This document shows, one piece after another, positions 14,412-24,966 of a stretch of 64,000 bases of DNA. The notes under the pieces were generated by a model. It had not been told where the DNA came from, ran no database searches, and was given only the letters and a program-made list of their open reading frames with translations. The stretch is taken from the NCBI RefSeq assembly GCF_003472385.1, contig NZ_QRLV01000003.1, positions 124,001-188,000 on the forward strand. Direction: 5' to 3'. Each line of letters opens with the position of its first letter. Within the stretch, counting starts at the first letter, position 1. The position numbers were made by a program, and so were the translations under genes. The stretch comes from Sutterella sp. AM11-39 (lineage in GTDB: Bacteria > Pseudomonadota > Gammaproteobacteria > Burkholderiales > Burkholderiaceae_F).

Positions 14412-16244
14412 ATGCCTACTACACGAGAAGACAGCCTGAACGAAGTCGCGGTCGAGGCGCAAGCCGAACCGAAGAAACGCGTGGTTCGCCGCCGTACGGT
14501 CAAGACCGAAGCTGAAAGCTCCGAAGCAGCTCCTGTCAAGAAACCCCGCGCTGTGCGTACGCGCAAAGTGAAGGCCGAAACCGAGGCGGTTGTCGAACCG
14601 ACGACGGAAGTTGTCGCTGCGCCGGCGGAGGAGAAACCCAAGCGCAAGGTGACGCGTCGCCGTAAGACCGAGGAGGTTGCAGCACCTGCCGCAGAGGTTG
14701 TCGCTGAAACGGTTCGGGAAGAAGAGAAGCCCGCGACCAAGCGTCGTACCGTGACGCGCCGCAAGAAAGCCGATGAAGCTATTCCCGAGGCAACGCAGGA
14801 AGCGGCCCCGCAAGAGGCTAAGCCTGAAGAGGAAGTCCCCGCCAAACCCAAGCGCACTCGCCGAGCGAAGAAAGCAGAGGAGGCGGCAGCCGAAGAAACT
14901 CCCGTCAAGAAGACGCGTGCTCGTAAGACGAAGGCAAAGACTGAAGCTGAGGTTATCGAAGCGGTTGAAGAGACTTTGCCTCAGCCCGAACCCGAGGCGG
15001 AAGTCGATATGCCTCAGGAGAAGGTGTCCGACAAGAAGGAAAAGCGCGTCGAAGGCCGCGGTAAGTTCCGTCGCAACAAGCGCGTCCGCGAGGAACCGTT
15101 CGAGGACGAAGGCATGGCCGTTCCGGAAGATGCTCCCGCAATTGATGCCGAACTTTGCGCCGCTCAGATTTTCGACCCGAAGGTGCTTGCTCAGGGTAAG
15201 GCCGCCAAGAAAAACGAACTCGTCAAACAGAGCGAAAAGCTGCACAAGGTGCTCGCTGATCTCGGTCTGGGCAGCCGCCGCGATATGGAGCAGCTCATCG
15301 TCGAAGGTCGCATCTCGGTGAATTCCGAACCCGCTTTCCTGGGGCAGCGCGTGATGCCCGGCGACATCGTTCGTTTGAACGGTCGTATCGTCAAGCGCAT
15401 GGCACAAGGTAAGCAGCCCAAGGCTCCGCGCGTGCTTGTCTATCACAAGCCCGCCGGCCAGATCGTGAGTATGCGCGATCCGCAGGGGCGTCCGAGCGTC
15501 TTTGATAATCTGCCCAAGATTTCAGGCGCCCGCTGGATTGCCGTCGGACGTCTGGACTTCAACACCGAAGGGTTGCTGCTTTTTACGACGAGCGGAGAGC
15601 TTGCCAATCGTCTGATGCACCCTCGCTATGAAATCGAGCGCGAATACGCCGTACGCGCGGCGGGCGTCATGACCGACGAAGCCAAAGAACTCTTGACGAC
15701 CGGGGTGGAGCTCGACGACGGTCCGGCTCACTTCTCGATGCTCGAAGAAAAGGGCGGCGACAATCTCAACCGCTGGTATCTCGTTCGCATCAGCGAGGGC
15801 CGCAACCGTGAGGTGCGCCGCATGTTTGCTGCCGTCGGCCTGACGGTGAGCCGCCTGATTCGTGTGCGCTATGGTGCAGTTCGATTGCCCGCTGATCTTG
15901 CGCGCGGCACGACCCGCGAGCTCAAGCCCGACTGGGTGCAGGCCTGGATGGCGCAGCTCAATGCCGCAACGTCTTCGACGGGCGGCAAGAAGCCTGCAGT
16001 CAAGAAGGTCGGAGGCAAGAAAAACACCGGCCGCAGTTTCAACCGCAAGCCCGAGCGCATCCCCGATCCGATGCTGAGCACGGTCAACTACATTGCCAGC
16101 GGTAGCCTCGGCGCCGCCCAGGGTGCCTACGGACGGGCGCTTGCTCGAACCGATGACGTGATGCCGCCTCCGTTCAAGAAAGGCGGCAAATTCGGCAAGT
16201 CGAAGGGCTCCGGCAAGGGCAAAGGCTTCGGCAAGCGCCGTTAA
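14412..16244 (+). CDS. rluB: 23S rRNA pseudouridine(2605) synthase with long basic/acidic extensions
   Basis: 610 residues, about twice the length of E. coli RluB. Residues 1 to about 270 are low complexity (Lys, Arg, Ala, Glu, Val, with KKRVVRRRTVKTE-like units). The S4 RNA-binding domain begins near 274 (LHKVLADLGLGSRRDMEQLI). The catalytic domain has GRLDFNTEGLLLFT with catalytic Asp382, YEIEREYAVR and GRNREVRRMF. The C-terminal 80 residues are again Gly/Lys-rich, ending GKGKGFGKRR. The tails probably bind rRNA or other nucleic acid; similar tails are known in betaproteobacterial RluB proteins. Cotranscribed with scpB. Confidence 0.9.
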   Translation: MPTTREDSLNEVAVEAQAEPKKRVVRRRTVKTEAESSEAAPVKKPRAVRTRKVKAETEAVVEPTTEVVAAPAEEKPKRKVTRRRKTEEVAAPAAEVVAETVREEEKPATKRRTVTRRKKADEAIPEATQEAAPQEAKPEEEVPAKPKRTRRAKKAEEAAAEETPVKKTRARKTKAKTEAEVIEAVEETLPQPEPEAEVDMPQEKVSDKKEKRVEGRGKFRRNKRVREEPFEDEGMAVPEDAPAIDAELCAAQIFDPKVLAQGKAAKKNELVKQSEKLHKVLADLGLGSRRDMEQLIVEGRISVNSEPAFLGQRVMPGDIVRLNGRIVKRMAQGKQPKAPRVLVYHKPAGQIVSMRDPQGRPSVFDNLPKISGARWIAVGRLDFNTEGLLLFTTSGELANRLMHPRYEIEREYAVRAAGVMTDEAKELLTTGVELDDGPAHFSMLEEKGGDNLNRWYLVRISEGRNREVRRMFAAVGLTVSRLIRVRYGAVRLPADLARGTTRELKPDWVQAWMAQLNAATSSTGGKKPAVKKVGGKKNTGRSFNRKPERIPDPMLSTVNYIASGSLGAAQGAYGRALARTDDVMPPPFKKGGKFGKSKGSGKGKGFGKRR

Positions 16245-16288
16245 GTGAAATTTGAGGAATTTGTCGACGAAATTTTTGTCGAAAATCC

Positions 16289-16316
16289 TTGAATTTCAAA
16301 GAAAAAACTGTATAAT
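16289..16316 (+). promoter_or_regulatory. Sigma-70 promoter of the rimP-nusA-infB operon
   Basis: TTGAAT (16289-16294), 16-nt spacer, perfect TATAAT (16311-16316), then a GC-rich discriminator CCGCGACGCGCC. It lies 177 nt upstream of the rimP start, leaving a long leader. Confidence 0.85.
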
Positions 16317-16387
16317 CCGCGACGCGCCTTCGAAGTGAGAATTTTTTGAAATTCCCATTCGAGGGCCCTCGCTATATTGTCTGCGGC

Positions 16388-16470
16388 AATCAGCTTTTCG
16401 GAGCTGAAAAATTGTGGCAGGCACCCATGTTGGATGGGGTTAGGGATGGGCATTGCGCCCATTTTTTTTT
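16388..16470 (+). ncRNA. rimP leader with attenuator-type hairpins
   Basis: Within the leader, TCAGCT/AGCTGA forms one hairpin near 16389-16406. Then ATGGGC (16446-16451) and GCCCAT (16457-16462) close a 5-nt loop followed by nine T residues (16462-16470), a textbook intrinsic terminator placed 23 nt before rimP. A rimP-leader element of this type is described in proteobacteria as a putative attenuator; regulation of this one is inferred from structure only. Confidence 0.75.
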
Positions 16471-16493
16471 GGATTTTTTCTACAAACGGATAC

Positions 16494-17072
16494 ATGCAGA
16501 AATCAACTGCTGAAATCACGCGAATCGTTGAAGAAACGGTGCAGGGTCTCGGGTACGAATTCGTTGACTTCGAGCGTCTGCCCCGCGGACTCATGCGCAT
16601 CACGATCGACAGCCAGGCCGAAGGCGGCGTTGGCGTGGACGATTGCGAAGCCGTGAGCAATCAGATCACAGCCCTCTTTACGGTCGAGGGTATTGACTAC
16701 GAACGTCTGGAAGTGGCCAGTCCCGGTGTGGAGCGCCCGCTCAAGCGCGCGAGCGAATGGGCCCGCTTCGTCGGCCGCCCGGCGCACGTCGAACTTTATG
16801 AACCGATGAAGGCCGAGGGCTTTCCGGAAGCCGGCCGTCGCAAACTTGACGGCATCATTCTTGGCATCGAGGGTGAACCCGGCAACGAAGTGATTTCGTT
16901 TTCGTTTGAAGAATTGGATATTGCACGCACGCCGAGTCAGGCTGCCAAGTCCCGCCAATCGGGCAAGGCTGCCAAACCCAAGGCCGATCCGGTGCACGTG
17001 ACGTTCGGCATTAACGATGTCGATCGCGCCAATTTGATTGCTGAACTTGACTTTAAGGGGAAACACGAATGA
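16494..17072 (+). CDS. rimP: Ribosome maturation factor RimP
   Basis: 192 residues from the ATG at 16494 (MQKSTAEITRIVEETV). Frames open further upstream would run through the leader terminator and are rejected. RimP assists 30S assembly. The N-terminal alpha/beta domain includes GYEFVDFERLP and the signature DDCEAVSNQI; VASPGVERPLK marks the domain junction. Slightly longer than E. coli RimP because of a Lys/Ala insertion near residue 150. Its TGA overlaps the nusA ATG by 4 nt, so the two are translationally coupled. Confidence 0.93.
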   Translation: MQKSTAEITRIVEETVQGLGYEFVDFERLPRGLMRITIDSQAEGGVGVDDCEAVSNQITALFTVEGIDYERLEVASPGVERPLKRASEWARFVGRPAHVELYEPMKAEGFPEAGRRKLDGIILGIEGEPGNEVISFSFEELDIARTPSQAAKSRQSGKAAKPKADPVHVTFGINDVDRANLIAELDFKGKHE

Positions 17073-18556
17073 GCCGCGAAATGCTCGATATGGTCGACGT
17101 CCTTGCACGCGAAAAGAACGTTGAAAAATCCGCCGTTTTCGGCGTACTCGAAATCGCGCTGGCAAGCGCTGTGAAGAAGGCTCAGTTTCCCGGTGAGGAT
17201 GCTGACGTCGCCGTTCGCGTCGATCCCAACACGGGCGACTGGAGTGCCGTTCGCCGCTGGGTGATCGTGAGCGACGATCAGGGCCTGCAGCAGCCCGATC
17301 GCGAGGAAATGTTCTCGGACATCCACGACGATTATCCGGAACTCGAAGTGGGCGACTACATTGAAAAGCCGATTGAAAACATCAACACTTCCGGCCGCCG
17401 CTTTGCCCAGGACGCCAAGCAGGTCATCCTGCAGCGCCTGCGTGACGCCGAACGCGAACAGATTCTCAATGAGTTCCTCGCTCGCGATGAAAAGGTGATC
17501 TCCGGCCAGGTCAAGCGCTCCGACAAGGAAGGCGCCATCATCGAAATCGGCCGCCTGGAAGCCCGCTTGCCCAAGAGCGAAATGATTCCGCGCGAAAACC
17601 TGCGCAACTCCGATCGCGTCCGCGCCTACGTGCTTCGCGTCGACGAAACCAACAAGGGCAAGCAGGTTATCCTGTCTCGCGCCTGCAATGAATTCATCAA
17701 GAAGCTCTTTGAGCTCGAAGTGCCGGAAATCGAAGAGGGCACCGTGGAAATCAAGGCTACGGCCCGTGATCCCGGCTCCCGCGCCAAGATTGCCGTGATG
17801 AGCCATGACAAGCGCGTCGAACCCGTCGGCACCTGCATCGGCATCCGCGGCTCGCGCGTGACGGCCGTGACCAACGAGCTGGCCGGCGAACGCATCGATG
17901 TGGTGCGCTGGGACGAAAACCCGGTTCAATACATCGTCGAAGCACTCAAGCCCGCCAAGGTTTCCAAGGTTGTGGCCGACGAAGAAGCCAAGAGCATGGA
18001 CGTGACGGTTGACGAGGAAAACCTCGCCATTGCCATCGGCCGCGGCGGTCAGAACGTGCGCCTGGCAAGCGAACTCACCGGCTGGCAGATCAACATCATG
18101 ACAGCAGAAGAAGCCAACAAGAAGCAGGAAGAGGAAGATCGCGTGGCCTGCGAAGAGTTCATGACCGAGCTCGATATGTCGCAGGAAGATGCCGCCGCTC
18201 TTGTTCAGGATGGCATCTACAGTCTCGAAGAACTCGCCTACGTGCCCGAACAGGAAATCGTGGAACTGGGTATCTTCGACGAAGCTACCGTTGCCGATCT
18301 GCGTGAACGCGCTCGCCGCGTGCTTCTGGCTCGCGCCCTTAAGCGCGAAGAAAACCTGCGTCAGGCCGACGCTTCGCTGCTCGAACTCGAAGGCATGGAT
18401 CACGACCTTGCCAGCCGACTCGTGAGCGAAGGTGTCAAGACCGCTGACGACCTGGCTGATTTGGACACGGAAGAACTCATGGAAAAGGGCGGCATCGCTG
18501 AAGAAGATGCCCGCGCTTTGATTATGGCCGCACGTGCCCGCTGGACTGAAGAATAA
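17069..18556 (+). CDS. nusA: Transcription termination/antitermination factor NusA
   Basis: 495 residues, same length as E. coli NusA. It binds RNA polymerase and modulates pausing and termination. Domains in order: N-terminal polymerase-binding domain (about 1-125), S1 (about 135-200, GQVKRSDKEGAIIEIG), two KH domains (DPGSRAKIAVMS...GTCIGIRGSRVTAV, then AIGRGGQNVRLASELTGW) and two acidic C-terminal repeats (about 350-495, with SLEELAYVPEQE). Lies in the rimP operon, starting in the ATGA overlap. Confidence 0.97.
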   Translation: MSREMLDMVDVLAREKNVEKSAVFGVLEIALASAVKKAQFPGEDADVAVRVDPNTGDWSAVRRWVIVSDDQGLQQPDREEMFSDIHDDYPELEVGDYIEKPIENINTSGRRFAQDAKQVILQRLRDAEREQILNEFLARDEKVISGQVKRSDKEGAIIEIGRLEARLPKSEMIPRENLRNSDRVRAYVLRVDETNKGKQVILSRACNEFIKKLFELEVPEIEEGTVEIKATARDPGSRAKIAVMSHDKRVEPVGTCIGIRGSRVTAVTNELAGERIDVVRWDENPVQYIVEALKPAKVSKVVADEEAKSMDVTVDEENLAIAIGRGGQNVRLASELTGWQINIMTAEEANKKQEEEDRVACEEFMTELDMSQEDAAALVQDGIYSLEELAYVPEQEIVELGIFDEATVADLRERARRVLLARALKREENLRQADASLLELEGMDHDLASRLVSEGVKTADDLADLDTEELMEKGGIAEEDARALIMAARARWTEE

Positions 18557-18668
18557 GACAGAAGTCAGAACGAAAACCAATTGAAGCCGTTCGCGAAACG
18601 AGCAGCGGGAATAAATTCCATCCCTCGGGGGAAGGCGCTCGCAAGCGGCGGCAGGAGAGATAAAACAC

Positions 18669-21566
18669 ATGGCAAACAATACTGTTAATGAATTTGCCCG
18701 CGAACTGAAGGTTTCGGCTGACACGCTTCTGTCCCAGCTTAAGGCTGCAGGCGTTCAAGTGAAGACTGTCAACGACGAAATCAGCGACGCCGACAAGCGT
18801 CAGCTTCTCGACAGTCTGCGTCAGGAACGCGTGGCCGCTCCCCGCAAGATCACCGTGACGCGTCGCGAAACGAGCACCATTCGTCAGAACGACGGTCAGG
18901 GCGGAGCCCGCACGATTGAGGTCGAAGTGCGTCGCCGTCGCGTGTTTGTGAAGAACCGCGCCGCCGAAGCGATGCGTGCCGAAATCGAAGCGCAGGCCAA
19001 GGCTCAACTCGATCGCGAACTCAAGGAAAAGCAGGAGGCTGAAGCCGCCGAGGCCGCCAAGCGCGAAGCCGAAGCAAAGCTCGCTGCCGAAGAAGCAGCC
19101 AAGAAGGCTGCTGAGGAAGCCGCTGCTAAGAAGGCGGCCGAAGAAAAGGCCGCTGCCGAAAAGGCTGCCGCTGAAAAGGCCGCGGCGGAAGCCGCCGCTC
19201 GTCAGGCCGAAGCCGACAAGCTTGCTGCCGAAAAGGCCGCCGCTGAAAAGGCTGCTGCCGAGAAGGCCCGTCAGGCTCAGGCTGAGGCAGAAAAGAAGGC
19301 TCAGCGCGAAGCTGAAGCTGCCAAGAAAGCGGCTGCTGAAAAGGCTGCTGCCGAAAAAGCTGCCGCCGAGAAGGCCGAACTCGAAGCTCGCCGTCAGGAA
19401 GCCCGTCGCAAGGCTCAGGAAGAAGCCGAAGCCATCCGCGCGATGCTTGCCAAGCCTAAGACCGTTCTCAAGGCCAAGGCTGACCGCGGTGACAAGACTG
19501 ACCGCAATGAAGAGGCTAAGAAGGCTCAGCCGCAGAATGCGCAGCAAAAGCCCGCTCAGAAGAACCAGAAGGCTGAGAAGCCCGCTGCCAACAAGCCCGA
19601 AAAGAACGAAGGCAAGGCAAACGGCAAGGGCCGTAAGCAGGCTGCCAAGGGCAACGATCGCTGGGGCGACGAAGACCGCGGCGGACGTCGCGGCGGCATG
19701 AAGACCCGCGGTGCGGTTGACAGCGACGAGTCGAGCGGCTGGCACAGCCGCGGTCGCAAGAGCCACAAGCACGAACAGCGTCAGGTTCAGATGCCGACCG
19801 AGCCCGTGGTGCGTGAAGTGACCGTTCCCGAAACGATCTCGGTGGCCGATCTGGCTCACAAGATGAGCGTGAAGGCGACCGAAGTCATCAAGACCCTCAT
19901 GAAGATGGGCCAGATGGTGACGATCAACCAGATGCTCGACCAGGAAACGGCGATGATCATCGTCGAGGAAATGGGCCACAAGGCACTTGCCGCCAAGGCC
20001 GACGATCCGGAATCGTTGCTGGGCGAACTCGAAAGCAACCTGGAACAGTATCCGGAAGTGCCGCGTCCGCCGGTCGTGACCATCATGGGTCACGTTGACC
20101 ACGGTAAGACATCGTTGCTTGACTACATCCGTCGTGCCAAGGTGGCTGCAGGCGAAGCCGGCGGCATTACCCAGCACATCGGTGCCTACCACGTCAAGAC
20201 CCCGCGCGGCATCGTGACCTTCCTCGACACTCCGGGCCACGAAGCCTTTACGGCCATGCGTGCCCGCGGTGCTCAGGCAACCGACATCGTGATTCTGGTG
20301 GTGGCCGCCGACGACGGCGTGATGCCCCAGACCAAGGAAGCCATTGCGCACGCTCGTGCCGCCGGTGTTCCGCTTGTGGTGGCGATCAACAAGATCGACA
20401 AGCCCGAAGCCAACATTGAACGCGTCAAGGGCGAACTCGTGCAAAACGAAGTGCTGCCGGAAGAATACGGCGGCGACGTGCCGTTCTGCCCGGTGTCCGC
20501 CAAGACCGGCAAGGGCGTCGACGACCTCCTTGAAAACGTGCTGCTGCAGGCCGAAATGCTCGAACTCAAGGCCGCCGACAAGGGCCCTGCCAAGGGTCTC
20601 GTGATCGAAAGCCGACTCGACAAGGGCCGCGGTCCTGTGGCTTCCATTCTGGTTCAGTCCGGTTTGCTGCAAAAGGGCGACATCGTTCTGGCCGGCCAGT
20701 GCTTCGGCCGTGTGCGCGCGATGATCAACGAATTGGGCAGCCAGGTCACCTCGGCCGGTCCTTCCATCCCGGTGGAAATCCAGGGTCTGTCCGACGTGCC
20801 GTCCGCCGGCGACGAACTGCTTGTGGTGCCCGACGAACGCAAGGCCCGTGAAGTGGCTCTCTTCCGTCAGGGCAAGTACCGCGAAGTCAAGCTCGCCCGT
20901 CAGCAGGCTCAGAAGCTCGAAAACATGTTTGCCGATGTGGGCCAGGGCGAAGTCAAGACCCTTCCGCTCATCATCAAGGCCGACGTGCAGGGTTCGACCG
21001 AAGCTCTGGTGCATGCTCTCACGAAGCTCTCCACGGAAGAAGTGCGCGTTCAGGTCGTGCACAGCGCCGTGGGCGGCATTACGGAAACCGACGTCAACCT
21101 GGCTGCGGCTTCCAAGGCGGTCATCATCGGCTTCAACGTGCGTGCCGATCAGCAGGCCCGCAAGCTTGCCGAGCAGGAAGACGTGGACATTCGCTACTAC
21201 AACATCATTTACGATGCCGTCGACGAAGTCCGTGCAGCCATGAGCGGCATGCTCTCGCCCGAGAAGAAGGAAACGGCGCTCGGTCTGCTGGAAATCCGTC
21301 AGGTCATCCGTGTGCCCAAGGTCGGTCTCATTGCCGGCTGCCGCGTGCTCGAAGGTGTGGTTCGCCGCAATGCCAGCGCTCGACTCCTGCGCGACAACGT
21401 GGTGATCTGGACCGGCGAACTCGCCAGTCTGAAGCACTTCAAGGACGACGTTCGCGAAGTTCAGGCCGGCAGCGAATGCGGTCTGAGCCTCAAGGGCTAT
21501 GACGACATCAAGGTCAACGACCAGCTCGAAATCTTCGAGGTGACGGAAGTCGCTCGTACGCTCTAA
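18669..21566 (+). CDS. infB: Translation initiation factor IF-2
   Basis: 965 residues. It is the GTPase that positions fMet-tRNA on the 30S subunit and promotes subunit joining. The N-terminal IF2-associated domain ([22 protein letters not shown]) is followed by a very long Ala/Glu/Lys helical linker (about residues 110-330) and a second IF2-N domain. The G domain starts near residue 473 with GHVDHGKTS, then DTPGHEAF and NKID. Domains II-IV follow to TEVARTL. The linker is at the long end for the family. An ATG at 18669 preceded by AGGAG supports the start. Confidence 0.97.
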   Translation: MANNTVNEFARELKVSADTLLSQLKAAGVQVKTVNDEISDADKRQLLDSLRQERVAAPRKITVTRRETSTIRQNDGQGGARTIEVEVRRRRVFVKNRAAEAMRAEIEAQAKAQLDRELKEKQEAEAAEAAKREAEAKLAAEEAAKKAAEEAAAKKAAEEKAAAEKAAAEKAAAEAAARQAEADKLAAEKAAAEKAAAEKARQAQAEAEKKAQREAEAAKKAAAEKAAAEKAAAEKAELEARRQEARRKAQEEAEAIRAMLAKPKTVLKAKADRGDKTDRNEEAKKAQPQNAQQKPAQKNQKAEKPAANKPEKNEGKANGKGRKQAAKGNDRWGDEDRGGRRGGMKTRGAVDSDESSGWHSRGRKSHKHEQRQVQMPTEPVVREVTVPETISVADLAHKMSVKATEVIKTLMKMGQMVTINQMLDQETAMIIVEEMGHKALAAKADDPESLLGELESNLEQYPEVPRPPVVTIMGHVDHGKTSLLDYIRRAKVAAGEAGGITQHIGAYHVKTPRGIVTFLDTPGHEAFTAMRARGAQATDIVILVVAADDGVMPQTKEAIAHARAAGVPLVVAINKIDKPEANIERVKGELVQNEVLPEEYGGDVPFCPVSAKTGKGVDDLLENVLLQAEMLELKAADKGPAKGLVIESRLDKGRGPVASILVQSGLLQKGDIVLAGQCFGRVRAMINELGSQVTSAGPSIPVEIQGLSDVPSAGDELLVVPDERKAREVALFRQGKYREVKLARQQAQKLENMFADVGQGEVKTLPLIIKADVQGSTEALVHALTKLSTEEVRVQVVHSAVGGITETDVNLAAASKAVIIGFNVRADQQARKLAEQEDVDIRYYNIIYDAVDEVRAAMSGMLSPEKKETALGLLEIRQVIRVPKVGLIAGCRVLEGVVRRNASARLLRDNVVIWTGELASLKHFKDDVREVQAGSECGLSLKGYDDIKVNDQLEIFEVTEVARTL

Positions 21567-21626
21567 CGGAGAATCGGCTCAGGGGGCCCTATAACGACGC
21601 CCGAGCCCTCGCAAACACTCAAACAG

Positions 21627-21660
21627 CAAACGCCTCCGGCAGCGATGTCGGCGGCGTTTG
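21627..21660 (+). repeat. Hairpin between infB and rbfA
   Basis: CAAACGCC (21627-21634) pairs with GGCGTTTG (21653-21660), with further pairing inside; no U-tract. It may be an RNA processing or stability element within the operon. Confidence 0.5.
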
Positions 21661-21686
21661 TGAAGTTAAAAAAGGACGAAATTTTT

Positions 21687-22076
21687 ATGCAAAAAGCCAA
21701 GCCCGGCCGCGGCCAACGTGTCGCCGAGCAGATCGCCCGAGACCTCGCGGAGATCATTCCGCTGGAGGTGCGCGACCCCCGTGTGGGTCTGGTGACGATC
21801 ACCGGCTGCGAAATCACGCCCGACTACGCTCATGCCCGTGTTTTTTTCACGGTGATCGGTTCCGATCCTGTTCAGTGCACGGCAGGCCTTACGGCCGCCG
21901 CCGGCATGCTGCGCAACAAGATTTTCAAGAAGCTTCGCATTCACACTGTTCCGACGTTGCACTTTGTGCACGATACGAGCGTGGAGCGCGGTTTTGAAAT
22001 GGATCGCGTCATCAACGAGGCGATGCGTCAGACGCGCGTCGCCGAAAGCGACACGAGTAAAGAGGAAGCCGAGTAA
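21687..22076 (+). CDS. rbfA: Ribosome-binding factor A
   Basis: 129 residues from the ATG at 21687, preceded by AAGGA; the open frame before it overlaps the hairpin and is not conserved. RbfA is a KH-type cold-shock factor for 30S maturation. Visible family pieces: RVAEQIARDLAEIIPLEVRDPRVG, split as RVAEQIARDLAEII and RDPRVGLVTI, then DYAHARVFFTVIG and PTLHFVHDTSVERG. Its TAA shares one base with the truB ATG. Confidence 0.95.
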   Translation: MQKAKPGRGQRVAEQIARDLAEIIPLEVRDPRVGLVTITGCEITPDYAHARVFFTVIGSDPVQCTAGLTAAAGMLRNKIFKKLRIHTVPTLHFVHDTSVERGFEMDRVINEAMRQTRVAESDTSKEEAE

Positions 22077-23011
22077 TGGGCAAGAAGGGCGACGCAGTCG
22101 ACGGCGTGCTGTTGCTGGATAAGCCCGAGGGCATGAGCTCTAACTGGGCTCTGCAGCTCTCGCGCCGCTTGATCAATGCGCAGAAAGCCGGCCATACCGG
22201 CACCCTTGATCCCTTTGCGACAGGGCTTTTGCCCCTGGCTTTCGGCAACGCAACCAAGTATTCGGCCGATCTTTTGCATGCCGATAAGCGCTATGAAGCG
22301 GTGCTTCGCTTCGGCGCGCGCACCGATACGATGGATAAGACCGGTGAGGTGACGGAAACGTCTGACATGCGTCCGACGCGCCAAGCGCTTGAAGCGCTTT
22401 TGCCGGAATTTACCGGCCAGATCGAACAGGTGCCGCCGATGTACTCGGCCATCAAACGCGACGGCAAAAATCTGTATGATCTTGCGCGACGCGGCATTGA
22501 AGTTGAGCGCCATCCGAGAAAGGTCCATGTGCACCATCTCGAACTGATGGAGTTTGACAGCGAGACGGCCAAAATCGATGTCCGGGTGAGTAAAGGAACC
22601 TACATCCGTGTGCTGGCTGACGACATCGGTCGTAAACTTGGGTGCTTTGCCCATTTGGAAAGTCTGCGGCGCACCGAAGTCGGAGACTTGAAGATTGCCG
22701 ACGCGATCCCCTTTGCGGTGATCGACGACAAAGAAAAAACGGTTCAAGAGCGCCGTGCCCTTCTCAAGGGAGCGGATTTTCTGCTTCAGACGCTCGGTAG
22801 CGTCCGGCTCGATGCGGTACAGACCGAACGCTTGAGAAACGGTCAGCGGCTGCCTCTGAAAGACACGCGCCACGGCGAACTGTTGCGAGCATACGGCTCG
22901 TCGGGCGAACTATTGGGAACGGTGAAGGTGGACGCAAGAGGTACTCTGCATCCTCACCGCTTGATTCGATTTGTAGTAACAGAAAACCTCGAAACGAACG
23001 GGGACGAGTAA
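22076..23011 (+). CDS. truB: tRNA pseudouridine(55) synthase
   Basis: 311 residues. It converts U55 in tRNA T-loops to pseudouridine. Catalytic Asp45 lies in [16 protein letters not shown]; other TruB marks are [23 protein letters not shown] [10 protein letters not shown], and CSKGTYIR-like [17 protein letters not shown]-terminal PUA-like part follows ([11 protein letters not shown]). It starts in a TAATG overlap with rbfA, indicating coupled translation, and ends 3 nt before typA. Confidence 0.96.
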   Translation: MGKKGDAVDGVLLLDKPEGMSSNWALQLSRRLINAQKAGHTGTLDPFATGLLPLAFGNATKYSADLLHADKRYEAVLRFGARTDTMDKTGEVTETSDMRPTRQALEALLPEFTGQIEQVPPMYSAIKRDGKNLYDLARRGIEVERHPRKVHVHHLELMEFDSETAKIDVRVSKGTYIRVLADDIGRKLGCFAHLESLRRTEVGDLKIADAIPFAVIDDKEKTVQERRALLKGADFLLQTLGSVRLDAVQTERLRNGQRLPLKDTRHGELLRAYGSSGELLGTVKVDARGTLHPHRLIRFVVTENLETNGDE

Positions 23012-23014
23012 AAC

Positions 23015-24862
23015 ATGACTAGAGCAATTCGCAACATTGCCATCATTGCGCACGTTGACCACGGCAAGACGACCATGGTCGACAAGCTTTTGCAGTGCGC
23101 GGGTACTTTCCGCAGCAACCAGCAGGTCGACGAACGCGTGATGGACAGCAACGCGCTGGAAAAGGAACGCGGCATCACGATTCTTGCTAAGAACTGCGCC
23201 GTTGAATACGAAGGCATTCACATCAACATCATCGACACCCCGGGGCACGCAGACTTCGGCGGTGAAGTCGAACGCGTTCTGTCGATGGTCGACGGCGTGC
23301 TGCTGTTGGTCGACGCCGTCGAAGGCCCGATGCCGCAAACTCGCTTTGTGACTCGCAAGGCTCTTGCCGCCGGTCTGAAGCCCATCGTCGTGATCAACAA
23401 GATCGACCGCCCGGGCGCTCGTCCGGACTGGGTGATCAATGCCACGTTCGATTTGTTTGACAAGCTCGGCGCCACGGAAGATCAGCTCGACTTCCCGGTG
23501 ATTTACGCGTCCGCTTTGAACGGCTACGCGGGCCTGACCGACGACGTCGAAGAACTCCAGAAGATCGGCAACATGCGCGCCGTGTTCGACGCCGTGATCA
23601 AGTACGTGCCGGTGCGTGAAGACGATGCAGAGGCACCGCTGCAGCTGCAGATCTGCTCGCTCGACTATTCGAGCTACGTGGGTAAGATCGGTATCGGCCG
23701 CGTGCACCGCGGTACGCTCAAGGCAGGTCAGAGCGTCATGATCATGAACGGCCCGGACGACACGCCCAAGCCCGCCAAGATCAACCAGATCATGCAGTTC
23801 GAAGGCCTCGACAAGAAGATCGTTGAAAGCGCTCAGGCTGGTGACATTGTTCTCGTGAACGGCATTGAAGAACTTAACATCGGTACGACCATTACCGATC
23901 CGGCCCACCCCGAAGCATTGCCGATGCTCTCCGTGGACGAACCGACGCTCACGATGAGCTTCATGGTGAACACCTCGCCTCTGGCAGGCCGTGAAGGCAA
24001 GTTCGTGACGAGCCGCCAGATTCGTGAACGCCTGGAACGTGAATTGAAGAGCAACGTGGCCATGCGTCTGCGTCCGACTGCTGACGAAACCTGCTGGGAA
24101 GTTTGCGGCCGCGGTGAATTGCACCTTACGATTCTTCTTGAAAATATGCGCCGCGAAGGCTACGAACTCGCTGTCGGTCGTCCGCGCGTGCTCTTTAAGG
24201 AAGTCGACGGCGTCAAGCTTGAACCGTACGAACTTCTGACGGTGGACGTTGAAGAAGAACACCAGGGCGCCGTGATGGAAGAACTCGGCCGCCGTAAGGG
24301 TGATCTCACCGATATGCAGCCTGACGGCAAGGGTCGCGTGCGTCTCGAATACCGTATTCCGGCTCGTGGTCTGATCGGCTTCCAGTCGCTCTTCATGACG
24401 ATGTGCCGCGGCACGGGCATCATGAGCCACGTCTACGACGAATACGGTCCGATCAAGCAGGGCGATGTGGGTGAACGCCGTTCCGGCGCCATCATCAGCC
24501 AGGACGACGGCGCTGCTGTGGCTTACGCTCTGTGGAAGATCCAGGAACGCGGCCGCCTGTTCGTGAATCCGGGCGATGCTCTCTACGAAGGCATGATCAT
24601 CGGTGAACACTCCCGTGAAAACGACATCGTCGTGAACCCGATCAAGGGTAAGCAGCTCACCAACATCCGTGCTTCCGGCACCGACGAAGCCATCCGTCTG
24701 GTCCCGCCTGTGCGTCTGACGCTCGAAAGCGCCGTTGAATTCATCAACGACGACGAACTCGTGGAAATCACGCCCAAGAGCATTCGCTTGCGCAAGCGCT
24801 GGCTCAAGGAATTCGAACGCCGCCGTGCCTCCCGTGCTGAACGTGACGAAACCGCTTCCTAA
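23015..24862 (+). CDS. typA: Ribosome-associated GTPase TypA/BipA
   Basis: 615 residues, usual for the family. The G domain begins at residue 8 with [17 protein letters not shown], then [10 protein letters not shown] (switch I region), [15 protein letters not shown] and [10 protein letters not shown]. Domain III/V similarity to EF-G and the BipA-specific C-terminus ([16 protein letters not shown], near the end [11 protein letters not shown]) are present. It aids ribosome assembly and stress adaptation at low temperature. Only 3 nt separate it from truB, so it is the last gene of the operon before a strong terminator. Confidence 0.97.
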   Translation: MTRAIRNIAIIAHVDHGKTTMVDKLLQCAGTFRSNQQVDERVMDSNALEKERGITILAKNCAVEYEGIHINIIDTPGHADFGGEVERVLSMVDGVLLLVDAVEGPMPQTRFVTRKALAAGLKPIVVINKIDRPGARPDWVINATFDLFDKLGATEDQLDFPVIYASALNGYAGLTDDVEELQKIGNMRAVFDAVIKYVPVREDDAEAPLQLQICSLDYSSYVGKIGIGRVHRGTLKAGQSVMIMNGPDDTPKPAKINQIMQFEGLDKKIVESAQAGDIVLVNGIEELNIGTTITDPAHPEALPMLSVDEPTLTMSFMVNTSPLAGREGKFVTSRQIRERLERELKSNVAMRLRPTADETCWEVCGRGELHLTILLENMRREGYELAVGRPRVLFKEVDGVKLEPYELLTVDVEEEHQGAVMEELGRRKGDLTDMQPDGKGRVRLEYRIPARGLIGFQSLFMTMCRGTGIMSHVYDEYGPIKQGDVGERRSGAIISQDDGAAVAYALWKIQERGRLFVNPGDALYEGMIIGEHSRENDIVVNPIKGKQLTNIRASGTDEAIRLVPPVRLTLESAVEFINDDELVEITPKSIRLRKRWLKEFERRRASRAERDETAS

Positions 24863-24902
24863 AGAATTTGACGTCCGAGTGCGTTGATTCCGTGAAAAAA
24901 GC

Positions 24903-24940
24903 AAAGCCCCGGAACTTTCGAGAGTCTCCGGGGCTTTTTG
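24903..24940 (+). terminator. Rho-independent terminator of the rimP-typA operon
   Basis: AAAGCCCCGGA (24903-24913) pairs with TCCGGGGCTTT (24927-24937), then T residues. The A-rich left flank also makes it usable for the converging kinase gene. Confidence 0.92.
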
Positions 24941-24966
24941 CAGACCTCAATAAGCGACTGGACGCG

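Noticed and set aside
16937..18724. 595-codon frame antisense to nusA
   Set aside because: Mirror of NusA; no domain and no ribosome site.
18522..21437. 971-codon open frame antisense to infB
   Set aside because: Shadow produced by codon bias of the Ala/Lys/Glu-rich infB; no start context and composition of a mirror translation.
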